From positions 346,827 to 410,826 of the forward strand of contig CAWAYL010000022.1 in assembly GCA_963786305.1 (NCBI GenBank): a DNA stretch of 64,000 nucleotides. Direction: 5' to 3'. Of this stretch, positions 16,717-27,143 are shown in pieces. How positions within the stretch are numbered: the first letter of the stretch is position 1; every line of letters starts with the position of its first letter. The notes beneath the pieces are model-generated. The model ran no database searches. It was not told the origin of the DNA and saw only the letters and a program-made list of their open reading frames with translations. Source of the DNA: CAKZLS01 sp963786305. GTDB taxonomy: Bacteria > Pseudomonadota > Alphaproteobacteria > Rhodospirillales > Defluviicoccaceae. A program made the translations under genes and the position numbers.

Positions 16717-18369
16717 TTGACACCATTCGGGCGCATCGGCGGCCGGCATGCCGCTCCGCCGACGGCGCCGCGCCCGGTGTCGCCGCCCATTCGCAAACTC
16801 GACCGGAAATCCGTTTCATGCCATAGCTCCAGCACGACCGAGACGAAATCGCCGCTGATCCGCGTTCCGCTCGATGCCGAAGGCGACGCCGTTTCGGCGA
16901 AAGGCCGTGTCGGCGTCATCGATATCGGCTCCAACACCGTTCGTCTGGTGGTCTACGAGACGCCCACCCGCCTGCCGATTCCCATCTTCAACGAAAAGTC
17001 CCAGTGCGCGCTCGCCAGCGGCATGTCGAAAACCGGAAAACTGAGCCCCGACGGGCGTTTCGGAGGCGCTGCGCAGCCTCGCCCGGTTCGTCAAGCTGGC
17101 CGAGGCCATGGACGTCGAACGGCTGGAGGCGCTGGGCACGTCGGCGGTGCGCGACGCCAGCGACGGCCAGGCGTTCCTGGCACGGGTCGAAAAGACATGC
17201 GGCCTGCAGGTCCATGTCCTCAGCGGCGCCGAGGAAGCGCGGCTGGCGGCGGTGGGATTGCTCAACGGCACGCCCGGCGCCGACGGCGTGCTCGGCGACC
17301 TCGGCGGCGGCAGCCTCGATCTCGTCGGCCTCGACAAGGGGCGCTCGCCAGCTTCGCGACCTTGCCGCTCGGCCATATTCGCCTCGGCGAGGATTCGGGC
17401 GGCGACCGCAGGAAGGCGCGGGAAATCCTCACCGCGGCAATTGGCGGATATCCCCTGGCTCGCCGAGATGAACGGCCGCTCGCTCTACGCCATCGGCGGC
17501 TCCTGGCGGGCGCTCGCGCGCATCTTCCTCGACCAGATGCAGCGCCCGCTTCACGTCATCGACAACTTCACCATCGGGTTCTTCGATGCGTCTGCGGCTG
17601 TCCAATCTCGTCGCCGGGCTGAGCCAGCCGACGCTCGAGCAGTTCGAGGACATCAACCGCCGCCGGGTGGAAACGCTGCCCTTCGCCGCCGCCGCCATGG
17701 CCGTTCTGCTGGAGACCGCGCAGCCGCGCCAGGTGGTTTTTTCCGCCTTCGGCGTGCGCGAGGGCCAGATGATCGAACTGCTGCCGCCGGCGCTCCGCCA
17801 TCAGGATCCGCTGATCAGCGCCTGCGAGAGCCAGGCCGAGCGCACCGGCCGGTTCGCCATGCACGGCCAGGAAATCCTCGACTGGATGACACCGCTGTTT
17901 CCCGGCGAAACCGACCAGCAGAAACGCCTGCGGCACGCCACCTGCCTGATCAACGACATCGGCTGGACCGAGCACCCGGACTACCGCGCCATCCATTCGT
18001 ACAACCGGGTGCTGCGCGTTCCCTATGCCGGCCTGACCCATCCCGACCGGGCCGAGATGGCGCTCGCCGTGCTGGTCCGCTACAGCGGCGATCCGGAATC
18101 GCGGATGGTCGCGGCCTATCGCAATCTGCTGGACGATCAGCAGTTCGCCCGCGCCCAGATCATCGGCATGGCGCTCCGGCTCGCCCAAACCCTTTCGGGC
18201 GCCGCTCCCGGCCTGCTGCCCCAGACGCAGCCTCGCGGTCAAGAACCAGCGGCTGGTCCTGGAGCTCCTGAGCGGCAGCGACATCTACCTCAACGAGGCG
18301 GTGGAACGCCGCTTCAAGCGCCTGGCGCAAAAAATGGACCTAAAACCGGACATCGTGGATCTGTCCTGA
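16717..18369 (+). CDS. ppx: Exopolyphosphatase Ppx/GppA (multiple frameshifts)
   Basis: Pieces in successive frames make one Ppx/GppA protein: GRVGVIDIGSNTVRLVVYE (phosphate loop), MDVERLEALGTSAVRDASDG, VLSGAEEARLAAVGLLNGTP, LGDLGGGSLDLVGLDKG, GRSLYAIGGSWRALARI. The C-terminal HD-like helical part follows (RHATCLINDIGWTEHPDY, HSYNRVL). After corrections it ends KMDLKPDIVDLS at the stop 18367-18369. At least four shifts (about 17045, 17345, 17585, 18215) are needed. Whether the gene is broken or mis-sequenced cannot be told here. The start is uncertain: TTG 16717 is the first in-frame start. Ppx removes terminal phosphate from polyphosphate, opposing the divergent ppk1 and pap genes. Confidence 0.8.
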
Positions 18370-19543
18370 CGATCGGGACGCGGATGGCTCGGCGCGATCC
18401 ACCAAGACCACCTTGCGGCCGCTGATGGCGAGGCACAAGTCGCCGTTGCGGAGCTTGAGCGCGTCCTCGCCGAACACCTGGCGGCGCCAGCCGTGCAGGG
18501 CGCGGACGTCGGCGGTTCTCGCCGTCGGCGGCGATCAGGTCCACGTCCGCCGACGACGCCACCAGCTTCTGGGCCACGTCCTCGTCGTCGCACTTCATCT
18601 TGAGCAGGACCTTGAGCAGATCGGCCACCGGGGCGACCCCGCGCGGCACGTCGCGCTTGGCGTCCGGAGCCGGGCACTCGCTGTCCGGAAGAGCCATGCC
18701 GCGGGCGACGGCCTGGAGGATATGGGCGCCGGCCGATCCATCGGCCAGTTTCCGCCCCAGACCGCGGGTGCGCGCCAGATCGTCGGTGGTCGCCGGGGTG
18801 TGATGGGCGATCTCGATCAGCGCCTCGTCGCGCAGGATCCGGTTCCGGGGCACATCGCGATCGCGGGCCTCGCGCTCGCGCCACGCCGTCACCTCGCGCA
18901 GGACCGCGAGAAACCGGCCGTTGCCGTTGCGGCTCTTGATGCGGCGGAAGATCTCCATGGGGTCCGGCTCGTAGGTCGCCGGATCGCAGAGGATGGCCAT
19001 TTCCTCGTCCAGCCAGCCGCTCCGGCCCGACTCGTCGACCCGCTGCTTGAGCTTGGTGTAGACTTGGCGCAGGTGGGTCACGTCGCTGAGCGCATAGTCG
19101 ATCTGCCGCGCGCTCAGGGGACGCAGCGACCAGTCGGTGAACCGCGAGCCCTTGTCGAGGCGGGCGCGGGTCAGCCGGGCGACCAGCGTCTCGTAGCCCA
19201 CCTGGTCGCCGAAGCCGCAGACCATGCCCGCCACCTGGGTGTCGAACACCGGGACCGGCAAATGGCCCGTAAGATAGTGGAAGATCTCGAGATCCTGGCG
19301 GGCGGCGTGGAATACCTTGACGGTTTCCGGCGCGTCCAGGAGATCGAACAGCGGTTGCAGGTCCATGCCGCCGGCCAGCGGGTCGATGGCGGCGGCCTCG
19401 TTCATATCCGCCACCTGCACCAGGCACAACTTGGGCCAGAAGGTGCGTTCGCGCATGAATTCGGTATCGACGGTGACGAACTCGGCGCCGGTCAGTCGTC
19501 CGCAAAAGGCTTCGAGGTCTTCGGTGGTGGTAATCAATGTCAT
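18340..19543 (-). CDS. rnd: Ribonuclease D
   Basis: The N-terminal DEDDy 3'-5' exonuclease domain is clear: FVTVDTEFMRERTFWPKLCL (acidic pair DTE), VFHAARQDLEIFHYLTG and YALSDVTHLRQVYTKL. Two HRDC-type helical regions follow (LREVTAWREREARDRDVPRN, IAHHTPATTDDLARTRGLG). Near 18497 a shift separates the last segment, which in another frame reads WRRQVFGEDALKLRNGDLCL and ISGRKVVLVDRAEPS and stops at 18340-18342; the unshifted frame ends at 18314. The product trims tRNA and other RNA 3' ends. It is convergent with ppx, and the two corrected 3' ends overlap by about 30 bases. Confidence 0.88.
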
Positions 19544-19600
19544 GTCGGACGCTATACAGGCAATCCGTCCGGCCGCAAAGACCGAACGGAAGCAATCGCC

Positions 19601-20248
19601 CTAGTCACGCTCGAGAACCGCGGCCAAGTCCGTCAGATCGTCGATGGTGGGCGTCCCCTCGGGAAACGGGTTTTTCCAACGCGCGTGCGTTCGCCCGACG
19701 AAGCCAATGCCGTTGGCGGTGGCGGCGCGATGGTCGGCAAGACCGTCGCCGACCATGACCGTGTCCGCGGCCGACCATCCCCGAGCCGCGAGAATGCGCG
19801 ACAGCACCTCGGTTTTCTCCGGCGGCGATCCATACGCCTCGGCGAAGAACCGGTCTAATCCACGCCGGCACACAATACGTTTAAGCTCGGCGTCCGGCGT
19901 GGCGGACACCACGAGGCACGGGATCGTGTCGGCGAACGCCTCCAGGAAATCCCAGGCGCCGGGCACGCCCGGACATGCGACCACGAGATCCTCCACCATC
20001 GCGCCGAACGTGTCGCTCAGCGCCTGCGCGTCCGCCTCGCTCAGATCCACCCCGAGGAACCGCTTGTGGCAATGCCGGAAACGATGGAGCCGGGGCACAC
20101 CCGTCTGGTGGACGTAATGGTCGATCGCCCGCTCGACGACGGCGGGTCCGTACGGCGTGTAGAGTTGCCGAAATGCCTCGATCTTGATGTCGAGCGACTC
20201 GACGATCACGCCATCGAAATCGAAAAAAAGCGCTCGGCAGCGCACCAT
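19601..20248 (-). CDS. HAD-superfamily hydrolase (phosphatase-like)
   Basis: Using ATG 20248 the protein starts MVRCRALFFDFDGVIVESLD, placing HAD motif 1 (DFDGV) near the N-terminus as is usual. The open frame extends to 20407 without family features. Motif 2 is CLVVSATPDAELKRIV, motif 3 is the Lys in PPEKTEVLSRIL, and motif 4 is MVGDGLADHRAATANGIGFV. Length (215 residues) and cap position fit phosphoglycolate phosphatase or beta-phosphoglucomutase-like enzymes; the substrate is not determined. It is divergent from aspS. Confidence 0.8.
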   Translation of the reverse strand: MVRCRALFFDFDGVIVESLDIKIEAFRQLYTPYGPAVVERAIDHYVHQTGVPRLHRFRHCHKRFLGVDLSEADAQALSDTFGAMVEDLVVACPGVPGAWDFLEAFADTIPCLVVSATPDAELKRIVCRRGLDRFFAEAYGSPPEKTEVLSRILAARGWSAADTVMVGDGLADHRAATANGIGFVGRTHARWKNPFPEGTPTIDDLTDLAAVLERD

Positions 20249-20540
20249 CGGCGCTCTCCCTCTCATGACTGTCGGCCGGTCGGACGGAAGGCCCGGGTCC
20301 CACTCATAGCGCCACGACACCGCCGGCGCAAAGCGTCGATCACCGAGCCGCGAACAGGCGGGTTGACAAACGCCCGGCTTCGGTGTGCTGTTGGGCGCTT
20401 TTGACACGTGTTTTTCGCTGCGCTTTCAGCGCGGTTGTTCATCGAATATTCACCGGAAACGGTTGCAATAGCGGAACGCACCTTCCCAACCCGCAAGCGG
20501 ACCCTACATTTCTCGATTCCGATCACTGGAGCGGCCGACC

Positions 20541-22352
20541 ATGCATCCCTTTCGCACCCACACCTGCAACGATCTGCGCCGCGCGCACGAGGGCCAACGG
20601 GTCCGCCTGTCGGGCTGGGTCCACAGCAAGCGCGACCATGGCAATCTGCTGTTCATCGACCTCCGCGACCACTACGGCGTCAGCCAGTGCGTCATCGAAG
20701 TGAACAGCCCGTTGTTCGAGGCCGCCACCGGGGCGCGTCCGGAAAGCGTCATCACGGTCACCGGCACGGTCGTCCCGCGGTCCGCCGAAACCGTCAACCC
20801 GAACCGTCCAACCGGCGAAGTCGAGCTGGTGATCGAGGAATTCGCCGTGGAATCGCCGGCCGAGGTGCTGCCGATGCAGGTGGCGGGCGACGGCGACTAC
20901 GGCGAGGAGACGCGGCTTCGCTACCGCTTTCTCGATTTGCGGCGCGAACGCCTGCACCGCAACATCCAGCTCCGCAGCGACGTCATCTCGTCCATCCGCC
21001 GGCGCATGACCGATGCCGGGTTCCTCGAGTTCCAGACGCCGATCCTCACCGCCAGCTCGCCCGAGGGCGCCCGCGACTATCTGGTGCCGAGCCGCCACCA
21101 TCCAGGCAAGTTCTATGCCCTGCCGCAGGCGCCGCAGCAGTTCAAGCAACTGCTCATGGCGTCCGGGTTCGACACCTACTTCCAGATCGCGCCGTGCTTC
21201 CGCGACGAGGACGCGCGCGCCGACCGCTCGCCCGGCGAGTTTTACCAACTCGACTTCGAGATGGCCTTCGCGACGCAGGACGACGTGTTCGCCGCCATCG
21301 AGCCGGTGCTGCACGGCGTGTTCGATGAATTCAAGGGCGACCGGACGGTGACCGGCGTGCCCTTTCCCCGCATCCCCTATGACGAGGCCATGCTGAAATA
21401 CGGCAGCGACAAGCCGGACCTGCGCAACCCTATTATCCTCACCGACGTCACCGAGGCGTTTCGCGGCTCCGGCTTCGGGCTGTTCGCGCGCAATGTCGAG
21501 AAGGGCTCGGTGGTCCGCGCCATTCCCGCCCCCGGCGCCGCCGACCGGCCGCGCAGCTTCTTCGACAAGCTCAACGAGTGGGCGCGCGGCGAGGGCGCCG
21601 GCGGGCTCGGCTATGTCGTTCTCGCCGACGGCGAGGCCAAGGGGCCCATCGGCAAGAACCTGGAGGCCGACCGCATCGCGGCCATCCGCGAGGCCACGGG
21701 CGCGGCCGACGGCGACGCCGTGTTCTTCGTCTGCCTGAAAAAGAAAGAGGCCGAACGGTTCGCCGGGTTCGCCCGGGATCGGATCTGCGACGAGCTGGGC
21801 TTGCGCGAACAGGGCGTGTTCAAGTTTGTCTGGATCGTCGACTACCCGGCCTACGAGCGCAACGAGGAGACCGGCCAGATCGAGTTCAGCCACAATCCCT
21901 TCTCCATGCCCCAGGGCGGCCTCGAGGCGCTGGAAACCATGGATCCGCTCGAGATCAAGGCCTACCAGTACGACATCGTCTGCAACGGCGTGGAACTCTC
22001 CAGCGGCGCCATCCGGAACCATCGCCCCGACATCATGATCAAGGCCTTCGCCATCGCCGGCTATTCGGAAGACGTGGTGAGGGAAAAGTTCGGCGGATTA
22101 TTCCACGCCTTCGAGTTCGGCGCGCCGCCGCATGGCGGCTGCGCGCCGGGCGTCGATCGGATCGTCATGATGCTGGCCGACGAGCCCAACATCCGCGAGG
22201 TCATCGCCTTTCCGATGAACCAGCAGGCCCAGGACCTGTTGATGGGCTCCCCCGCCGAAGTGGAACCGCAGCGCCTCAAGGAACTGCACCTCCGCCTCGA
22301 CCTCCCGAAACCGAAAAAAGTCGTCGCCGGCGACAGCGCCGCTTTACCATAA
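20541..22352 (+). CDS. aspS: Aspartyl-tRNA synthetase
   Basis: A full-length 603-residue class IIb synthetase. It has an N-terminal OB anticodon-binding domain (VRLSGWVHSKRDHGNLLFID), motif 2 in FRDEDARADRSPGEFYQLDF, the bacterial GAD insertion domain in the middle, and motif 3 in GCAPGVDRIVMML. The His in KRDHGN is at the position where non-discriminating bacterial AspRS carry His and discriminating ones Leu. It may therefore also charge tRNA-Asn, with GatCAB finishing Asn-tRNA; that is inference from one position. There are no frameshifts. Confidence 0.93.
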   Translation: MHPFRTHTCNDLRRAHEGQRVRLSGWVHSKRDHGNLLFIDLRDHYGVSQCVIEVNSPLFEAATGARPESVITVTGTVVPRSAETVNPNRPTGEVELVIEEFAVESPAEVLPMQVAGDGDYGEETRLRYRFLDLRRERLHRNIQLRSDVISSIRRRMTDAGFLEFQTPILTASSPEGARDYLVPSRHHPGKFYALPQAPQQFKQLLMASGFDTYFQIAPCFRDEDARADRSPGEFYQLDFEMAFATQDDVFAAIEPVLHGVFDEFKGDRTVTGVPFPRIPYDEAMLKYGSDKPDLRNPIILTDVTEAFRGSGFGLFARNVEKGSVVRAIPAPGAADRPRSFFDKLNEWARGEGAGGLGYVVLADGEAKGPIGKNLEADRIAAIREATGAADGDAVFFVCLKKKEAERFAGFARDRICDELGLREQGVFKFVWIVDYPAYERNEETGQIEFSHNPFSMPQGGLEALETMDPLEIKAYQYDIVCNGVELSSGAIRNHRPDIMIKAFAIAGYSEDVVREKFGGLFHAFEFGAPPHGGCAPGVDRIVMMLADEPNIREVIAFPMNQQAQDLLMGSPAEVEPQRLKELHLRLDLPKPKKVVAGDSAALP

Positions 22353-22561
22353 AGCGGCTCCCTCAATCGACCAAGGCGATCGCGGTGTCGTCACCGTGTC
22401 GGATGAGTATCCGGCCCATGGGCCTGAGATCATATCGATACGAAACCACCGGCTTGACGCGGCCGAGGTTCACCGCTGAGTAATCCCGGCCGTAGCTTGG
22501 GACGGCCGTAGCTTTGACAGCCGTCCCGTGCACGCCAGCCCTCGTGCCTGATGATGGATAA

Positions 22562-23092
22562 CTACGCCGCCGATGCGGTTTCCAGGCTGTCGACCATCAG
22601 CGCATTCAGCATCCACGACGCTTCTTCGTGAGCACCGATGCGCGCCGTCAACAAGTCCGCGGTGTAAACATCCTCGGCTTCTTCGGCCTGTTGGATGATC
22701 GGCCGGAGCTGGCGCGCCAGCGCTTGGTTGTCCTCGGCGAGTTCCTTAATCATGTCGCCGGCGGACTTGACGCCGGACACATCCTCGATGACGCTTTTCT
22801 TCAAGTAGTTTCCAAGCCCCGTCGGTGTCGCGAAACCGATGGAACGGATGCGTTCGGCGATGGCGTCTATCGCTTTCGCCACGTCTTCGTATTGTTCATC
22901 CGTCAGTTTGTGCACGGAATAGAACAAGGGGCCGGTGATGTTCCAATGATATGAATGTGTCTTATGGTAAAGCACGTAACAGCTGGCGAGCGCTTTGCCC
23001 AGTTCCGTCGCCAAATCGCGTCGATGATCCCGATCCACGCCGGTGTCCATGGGCAGCTCTGTCGATGCCGTGTCGTGAGTATCAAGTGCCAT
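22562..23092 (-). CDS. dps: Dps-family DNA-binding ferritin
   Basis: A 176-residue protein of the ferritin-like Dps family. The ferroxidase region is visible: YVLYHKTHSYHWNITGPLFY, then LTDEQYEDVAKAIDAIAERI, which give the conserved His and Asp/Glu iron ligands shared between subunits. The C-terminal helices (ADLLTARIGAHEEASWMLNA) complete the four-helix bundle. Dps stores iron and protects DNA from peroxide. The gene stands alone, with a long region upstream that probably carries stress-responsive control. Confidence 0.9.
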   Translation of the reverse strand: MALDTHDTASTELPMDTGVDRDHRRDLATELGKALASCYVLYHKTHSYHWNITGPLFYSVHKLTDEQYEDVAKAIDAIAERIRSIGFATPTGLGNYLKKSVIEDVSGVKSAGDMIKELAEDNQALARQLRPIIQQAEEAEDVYTADLLTARIGAHEEASWMLNALMVDSLETASAA

Positions 23093-23728
23093 GCGTAAAA
23101 TCTCCTCTTTTGCCAGTGAATGGCGTCAGGCCCGGGATGACATCAAGACCGTCGCCACGTGATCGCGGTGAAGGCTCCGACGTTTCCCTCGAAAGACACC
23201 GCGCCAATTTCTGTCATCAGAACACTCGCGAGCGGTCGCCGTTCTCGAGTGTGCTATAATCCGGTACAGAAACGAACGTCCAACGGATCATATTTTTTTA
23301 CGCCACGTTGTGTGTCTGTGTTGCAAAGGCCAACAGCAGGATCATCCACGGACCGTTTTGCCCCACCCGCGATGTGCATGATGGACACGCTGGTTCCGGC
23401 TCGCCGCACTTTGCTTGCGGGGACGGCATCGCCGCGCGTTCGGCCGGCCTGTTCCAGCGCGACCAACTTCCCTCCGAAGCCGCCTTTCTCGCCGGAAAGT
23501 GCCCGTAGCAGTCTGTTGGATCTAACCTCATTCGTATAGAATACGGTTATGGAGAGCCAAATGCGCTCGGTCCGATGGGTTCATCCGCAATTCAGAATAC
23601 ACGAGCCCGGCACACCGCTAGAGCCATATCCGTTCGAGTACAATCGATCGATCGGAATGACAGGCTGAAGACATCAATGGAATAGGGCACGGTCCCATAC
23701 TGGGTCGCCGTCAACGCAAGTTGGTTTT
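23093..23728. other. Intergenic region with a possible IS-end relic
   Basis: About 640 bases between divergent dps and hslO. Short frames on both strands have no recognisable features. At 23507-23521 the string tagcagtctgttgga resembles the terminal repeat of the IS1182-family element at 60906 (tagcagtctgtcgga), differing at one of 15 bases. It could be a solo end left by an excised or decayed copy. The dps and hslO promoters must lie in this region. Confidence 0.4.
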
Positions 23729-24691
23729 ATGGAACACGCCGATACTTTCAGCGACTACGTTCAACCCTTCCAGATCGAGGCTCCGGGGCTGCGCGGGCGG
23801 CTGGTGAGATTGGGACCCGCCGTTGACAGCGTGCTCGCCAGCCACGGCTATCCCGCCCCGGTGGCCGGGATTCTGGCCGAGGCCCTGTCGTTGGGCGCGG
23901 TTCTCGCGAGCGGCCTCAAGTACGACGGCGTCTTCACGTTGCAAATTCAGGGCGACGGGCCGGTTTCGCTGCTGCTTACGGACGTCACCAGCGAGGGCGC
24001 CATCCGAGGTTACGCGCGTTACGATACCGAGCGCCTGGAAATGACCGGTCCCGTGCCCGAAAATCCGGTTCCCCGTTTTCTCGGCGCCGGGCACATGGCG
24101 TTTACCGTCGATCAGGGGCCGGACACCGAGCGCTATCAGGGGATCACGCCGTTGGAGGGCGCGACGCTCACCGATTGCGCGCATACGTATTTTCAGCAAT
24201 CGGAGCAACTGGATACGGCCATCACGCTGTGCGCCGCCCCCCTTTTGGAAACGACCGCCCAGACGGCACCCGAGACGGCACCCGAGCCCGCACGACAGGC
24301 TTGGCGGTCGGCGGCGCTGATGATCCAGCGTCTGCCCGTCACCGGACCCGCCGACCCCGACGAGCAGGACGATGACTGGCGGCGCGCGGTGGTCATGATG
24401 AGCACGGTGACAGGCGGCGAGTTGCTGGATCCGCGGCTGAACGCCGCGGACATTCTCTACCGCCTGTTTCACGAAGATGGCGTTCGGGTGTACCATCAAC
24501 GGGCGCTGCGCCATCGATGCCGGTGTTCGCGGCACCGTGTCGAACGCACGTTGCGTTCGTTTCCCAAACCGGAAGTTGAGTCGATGATTGAAAACGGCTT
24601 CCTTTCCGTCACCTGCGAGTTCTGCAACGCCGTGTATGCGTTCGATCACGCCGAACTCGATGCGCTCTGGCCCGTCCCGCCGGCGCCGTGA
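23729..24691 (+). CDS. hslO: Redox-regulated chaperone Hsp33
   Basis: A 320-residue protein with the Hsp33 N-terminal chaperone domain (YVQPFQIEAPGLRGRLVRLG, ALSLGAVLASGLKYDGVFTL, GYARYDTERLEM) and the C-terminal redox switch. The four zinc-binding cysteines are present as C-R-C (RHRCRCSRHRVERTL) and C-E-F-C (VTCEFCNAVYAF). Oxidation releases zinc and activates the holdase. The stop overlaps the GTG start of the next lipoprotein gene (GTGA), so the two are translationally coupled. Confidence 0.92.
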   Translation: MEHADTFSDYVQPFQIEAPGLRGRLVRLGPAVDSVLASHGYPAPVAGILAEALSLGAVLASGLKYDGVFTLQIQGDGPVSLLLTDVTSEGAIRGYARYDTERLEMTGPVPENPVPRFLGAGHMAFTVDQGPDTERYQGITPLEGATLTDCAHTYFQQSEQLDTAITLCAAPLLETTAQTAPETAPEPARQAWRSAALMIQRLPVTGPADPDEQDDDWRRAVVMMSTVTGGELLDPRLNAADILYRLFHEDGVRVYHQRALRHRCRCSRHRVERTLRSFPKPEVESMIENGFLSVTCEFCNAVYAFDHAELDALWPVPPAP

Positions 24692-25293
24692 GGACCATGC
24701 GCAAGGCCGCCCTCATGCGAAATCGAATTTCCGTTCTGCTGGCGGCGACGGCGATCGCCGGCGGCTGCGCATCCCAGCCGCCGGCGCCTCTTCCCGACGT
24801 GACGTTCGATCACCTTGCCCCGATCGATCTGAATGTGATCACGGTCGATGTCCGCTCGACCTACCGTCCGCCGCTGTCGCCGCCCCATGTGGATCATCGA
24901 TTTCCCATTCCGCCCGAGGTGGCGATGAAGCGGTGGGCGGATCATCGCCTGCGCTCCGTGGGCCTGGCCGAGTCCGGCCGATTTACCATCCTCAGGGCCT
25001 CGGTCGTCGAGGAACGGCTGCGGACGGACACCGGCCTGCTCGATCCCATCAAGATCGAACCGGCGGCCCGCTATACCGCCACCCTGGAAGGACAACTGGA
25101 GATTTTCGACGCATCCGGCCGCCGCATCAAAAGCGCCAGTGCCCGGGTTAGCCGAACCCGGTCGCTGAGGGAGGGACTGAGCGCCGAGGACCGCGACCGC
25201 GCCTGGATCGACCTGACCAGGGCCGTCATGAGGGACTTCGACGCCTCCATGACCGAAGCCATCAACAAATACCTGAGCGATTGGGTCACATAG
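24688..25293 (+). CDS. Conserved hypothetical lipoprotein
   Basis: A 201-residue protein with a type II signal peptide: positive N-terminus, hydrophobic LLAATAIAGGC, lipobox Cys at about residue 29. The mature part has a mixed alpha/beta pattern (HRFPIPPEVAMKRWADHRLR; YTATLEGQLEIFDASGRRIK) recalling alphaproteobacterial lipoproteins of unknown function encoded beside hslO. Alternative starts at Met4 and Met10 are possible. It overlaps hslO by four bases and is followed 15 bases later by another lipoprotein gene, so the three probably form an operon. Confidence 0.65.
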   Translation: MRTMRKAALMRNRISVLLAATAIAGGCASQPPAPLPDVTFDHLAPIDLNVITVDVRSTYRPPLSPPHVDHRFPIPPEVAMKRWADHRLRSVGLAESGRFTILRASVVEERLRTDTGLLDPIKIEPAARYTATLEGQLEIFDASGRRIKSASARVSRTRSLREGLSAEDRDRAWIDLTRAVMRDFDASMTEAINKYLSDWVT

Positions 25294-25308
25294 GCAGGGG
25301 CGCCCGCC

Positions 25309-26429
25309 ATGGCACGATTCGCCTCCAAGATTCTCGGGGTGGTCACCGTCGTGGCGGTACTGGGCGCCTGCTCGCCGAGCCGGCTGGCGGACTCGACGCG
25401 GCTGCTCGCCGACATCGGCGCCGGCGGCGGACCCAGCTCGCTGAAAGACACCACGGCACAACCGCGGCGGGAAACCATCGATTTTGTCGTGCGCGCCCGC
25501 CGTCACGCGGGCGACCTCTATACACCCGCTTCGCCGCTGGCCGGCCTGGTCCTCGTGCCCGGGCTCGCGCCGGCCGGCAAAGACGATCGCCGCCTCGTGG
25601 CGTTCGCCACCAGTCTGGCGCGGGCCCGCTTCCGGGTTCTGGTGCCCGACCTTCCCAACATGCGCGCACTGCGGGTCAGCGGCGCCGATAGCGGCATCAT
25701 CGCCGACGCGGCGCTCCATCTGCACTCTCTCGACCCCGACAGGCCGCTGGGCATGAGCGCCATATCCTTCGCGGCCGGACCCATGGTCAAGGCCCTGTTC
25801 GAGCCCGGCATCGCCGAGCGGGTCGACTTCATGATCAGCGTCGGCGGCTACTACGATCTGGTGGCGGTGATCACCTTCTTCACCACCGGATACTATCGCG
25901 CCGATCCCGACGCGGTGTGGCGCTACCGCCGGCCCAATGTCTACGGCAAGTGGGTGTTCGTGCTGTCGAACGCCCATCGACTGAACGATCCCGGTGACCG
26001 TACAGCCCTGATGACCATGGCCGAACGCCGCCTCGACGATCCGAACGCCGACATCTCCGTCCTCGCCGACGGCCTGGGACCCGAGGCGCGAGCGGTATAT
26101 GCGCTGCTCACCAACACCGATCCCGACCGGGTGCCGTCGCTGCTGGCGGCGCTGCCGCCGGCGATCACCGAGGAGATCGCCGCGCTCGACCTAAAACGCC
26201 GCAACCTCGGCGACCTGAACGTCGACTTCGTTCTCGTGCACGGGCGCGACGATCCGATCATCCCCGAGACCGAAAGCATGGCGTTCGCCGACGCCGCCCG
26301 GCCGGGCACGGCGGATCTCTACCTGCTCAACTCGTTCCAGCACGTCGATCCCGGCGCCTGGCCCTGTCGGATAAACTGACCCTGTTGAGCGCCGTCTACA
26401 CGGTCCTCGGGATTTCGCGACGGAGATAG
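25309..26429 (+). CDS. Lipoprotein-type alpha/beta hydrolase
   Basis: It starts MARFASKILGVVTVVAVLGAC, a lipoprotein signal with Cys about residue 21. The mature part is an alpha/beta hydrolase: LAGLVLVPGLAPAGKDDRRL with the oxyanion region, a nucleophile elbow near GMSAISFAAGP, Asp in LVHGRDDPIIPETES and His in NSFQHVD. The substrate is unknown. A missing C near 26355 shifts the frame. Corrected, the protein continues LALSDKLTLLSAVYTVLGIS and stops at 26427-26429; the unshifted frame stops at 26379. It is probably the last gene of the hslO operon. Confidence 0.7.
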
Positions 26430-27143
26430 TTTTCAGAACGACTGACGAGTGTTAATGACCAACGGTTGTCAAGCGTGACCGATGGTATCAGTCGATGACC
26501 TGGACGACCTCGATGACGGCGTGCTTCCGCGACAGTCATTTGGGCGTGGCCAATAGCCAGATGCCCGTCACCATGGCGGTGGACAGAACGGCGGCACGAC
26601 CCCGTACTCGATGGGACTTACCACCTTTGCGTTGCCGAAGAAGAACCTGGAGAAATTTTTAAGATTCACGACGATTTTCTTTGTTTCGAGACGCCATCCC
26701 ACTCGACAGGCTCTGCTTAGCCCAAAATGATCCCGCTGCCAAGAGAAGCGAGTGACCGAAGGGTGTTTAAGCCGCCGACCGTGGCGATTGGTGGCACCCA
26801 CTCTCTCAGCTTATCCCGGTTCTCTTAACACTCGGTTAATCGTCGAGCGGTTTTTCGCCTGGACAAACAAGCGATTGGCGCGCGGCGGCGAACCACCACC
26901 GCGATCCGCCAGATCGTTCAAGCGCCTCCATGAGGGGCAAAATTTCTTGTATAAAATTTATCGTAAAAAGTGTATATATTAAAAATGAATTCCGTATTAG
27001 TTGCGTTCTGGCCGAATCAATCCGCGCCTGGCGTGCCCCAGACACTTGCCTGCGAGCGCCCGTGCTCGTGATTCGGACAACAATGAAAATTCGATGAAAT
27101 CTCACCTTTTCGCTTTCGGGTTTTCGTCGTACCGGAGGAATTA
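26430..27143. other. Intergenic region upstream of the RTX gene
   Basis: About 710 bases. A minus-strand frame of 77 codons (26568-26801) has no family features. From about 26930 to 27000 the sequence turns AT-rich (aaaatttcttgtataaaat, gtgtatatattaaaaatg), which suits a promoter for the RTX gene. A strong ribosome site (ggaggaatt) precedes ATG 27144. I see no RNA gene. Confidence 0.4.
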
